From Actinomycetes bacterium (lineage in GTDB: Bacteria > Actinomycetota > Acidimicrobiia > Acidimicrobiales > Palsa-688), in NCBI GenBank assembly GCA_021815935.1, contig JAKAZH010000137.1, positions 1 through 5,318 of the forward strand: a DNA stretch of 5,318 bases, given 5' to 3'. The notes below the pieces were generated by a model. That model had not been told where the DNA came from. It worked only from the letters and a program-made list of their open reading frames with translations, and made no database searches. Below, in pieces: positions 5,311-5,318 of this stretch. The first letter of the stretch is position 1; every line of letters begins with the position of its first letter. A program made the translations under genes and the position numbers.

Positions 5311-5318
5311 TCGCTTAG

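Overview
The window looks like chromosomal DNA from a high-GC, actinobacteria-like organism, possibly from a deep lineage such as Acidimicrobiia (this taxonomic guess is an inference). Four things suggest it: strong G/C preference at third codon positions, an actinobacterial-type ribosomal protein S1 N-terminus, a DNA polymerase I without proofreading residues, and two genes that appear to be transcribed without leaders.

Layout. Three genes lie on the minus strand, so they read right to left: polA (DNA polymerase I, 4561 to 1865), then a ferritin-like / ribonucleotide-reductase-R2-like diiron protein (1707 to 586), then the start of rpsA (30S ribosomal protein S1, from 468, running off the left edge). 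On the plus strand a DtxR/IdeR/MntR-family metal-dependent repressor (4629-5288) diverges from polA across a short gap. A strong hairpin overlaps its stop codon.

Non-coding stretches. The 67 bp between the polA ATG and the repressor GTG hold two back-to-back -10-like elements, each placed so that transcripts would begin at or next to the start codon. The roughly 157 bp between polA and the diiron gene hold a 45-bp array of three 15-bp tandem repeats, a palindrome and a clear Shine-Dalgarno. The roughly 117 bp before rpsA hold G-rich inverted repeats. No tRNA, rRNA, CRISPR array, insertion sequence or phage gene was seen.

How the parts relate. polA and rpsA are conserved housekeeping neighbours in actinobacteria such as Mycobacterium; here a diiron oxidase of unknown substrate sits between them with its own upstream region. 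Its tandem repeats carry a core resembling half of the DtxR/IdeR operator, and a DtxR-family regulator lies just beyond polA. A metal-regulated diiron enzyme is therefore a testable idea, not a demonstrated one. The repressor has a mixed metal site, with Gly where DtxR has Cys102. No clearly novel multi-gene system is visible; most of the window is ordinary core-genome sequence.
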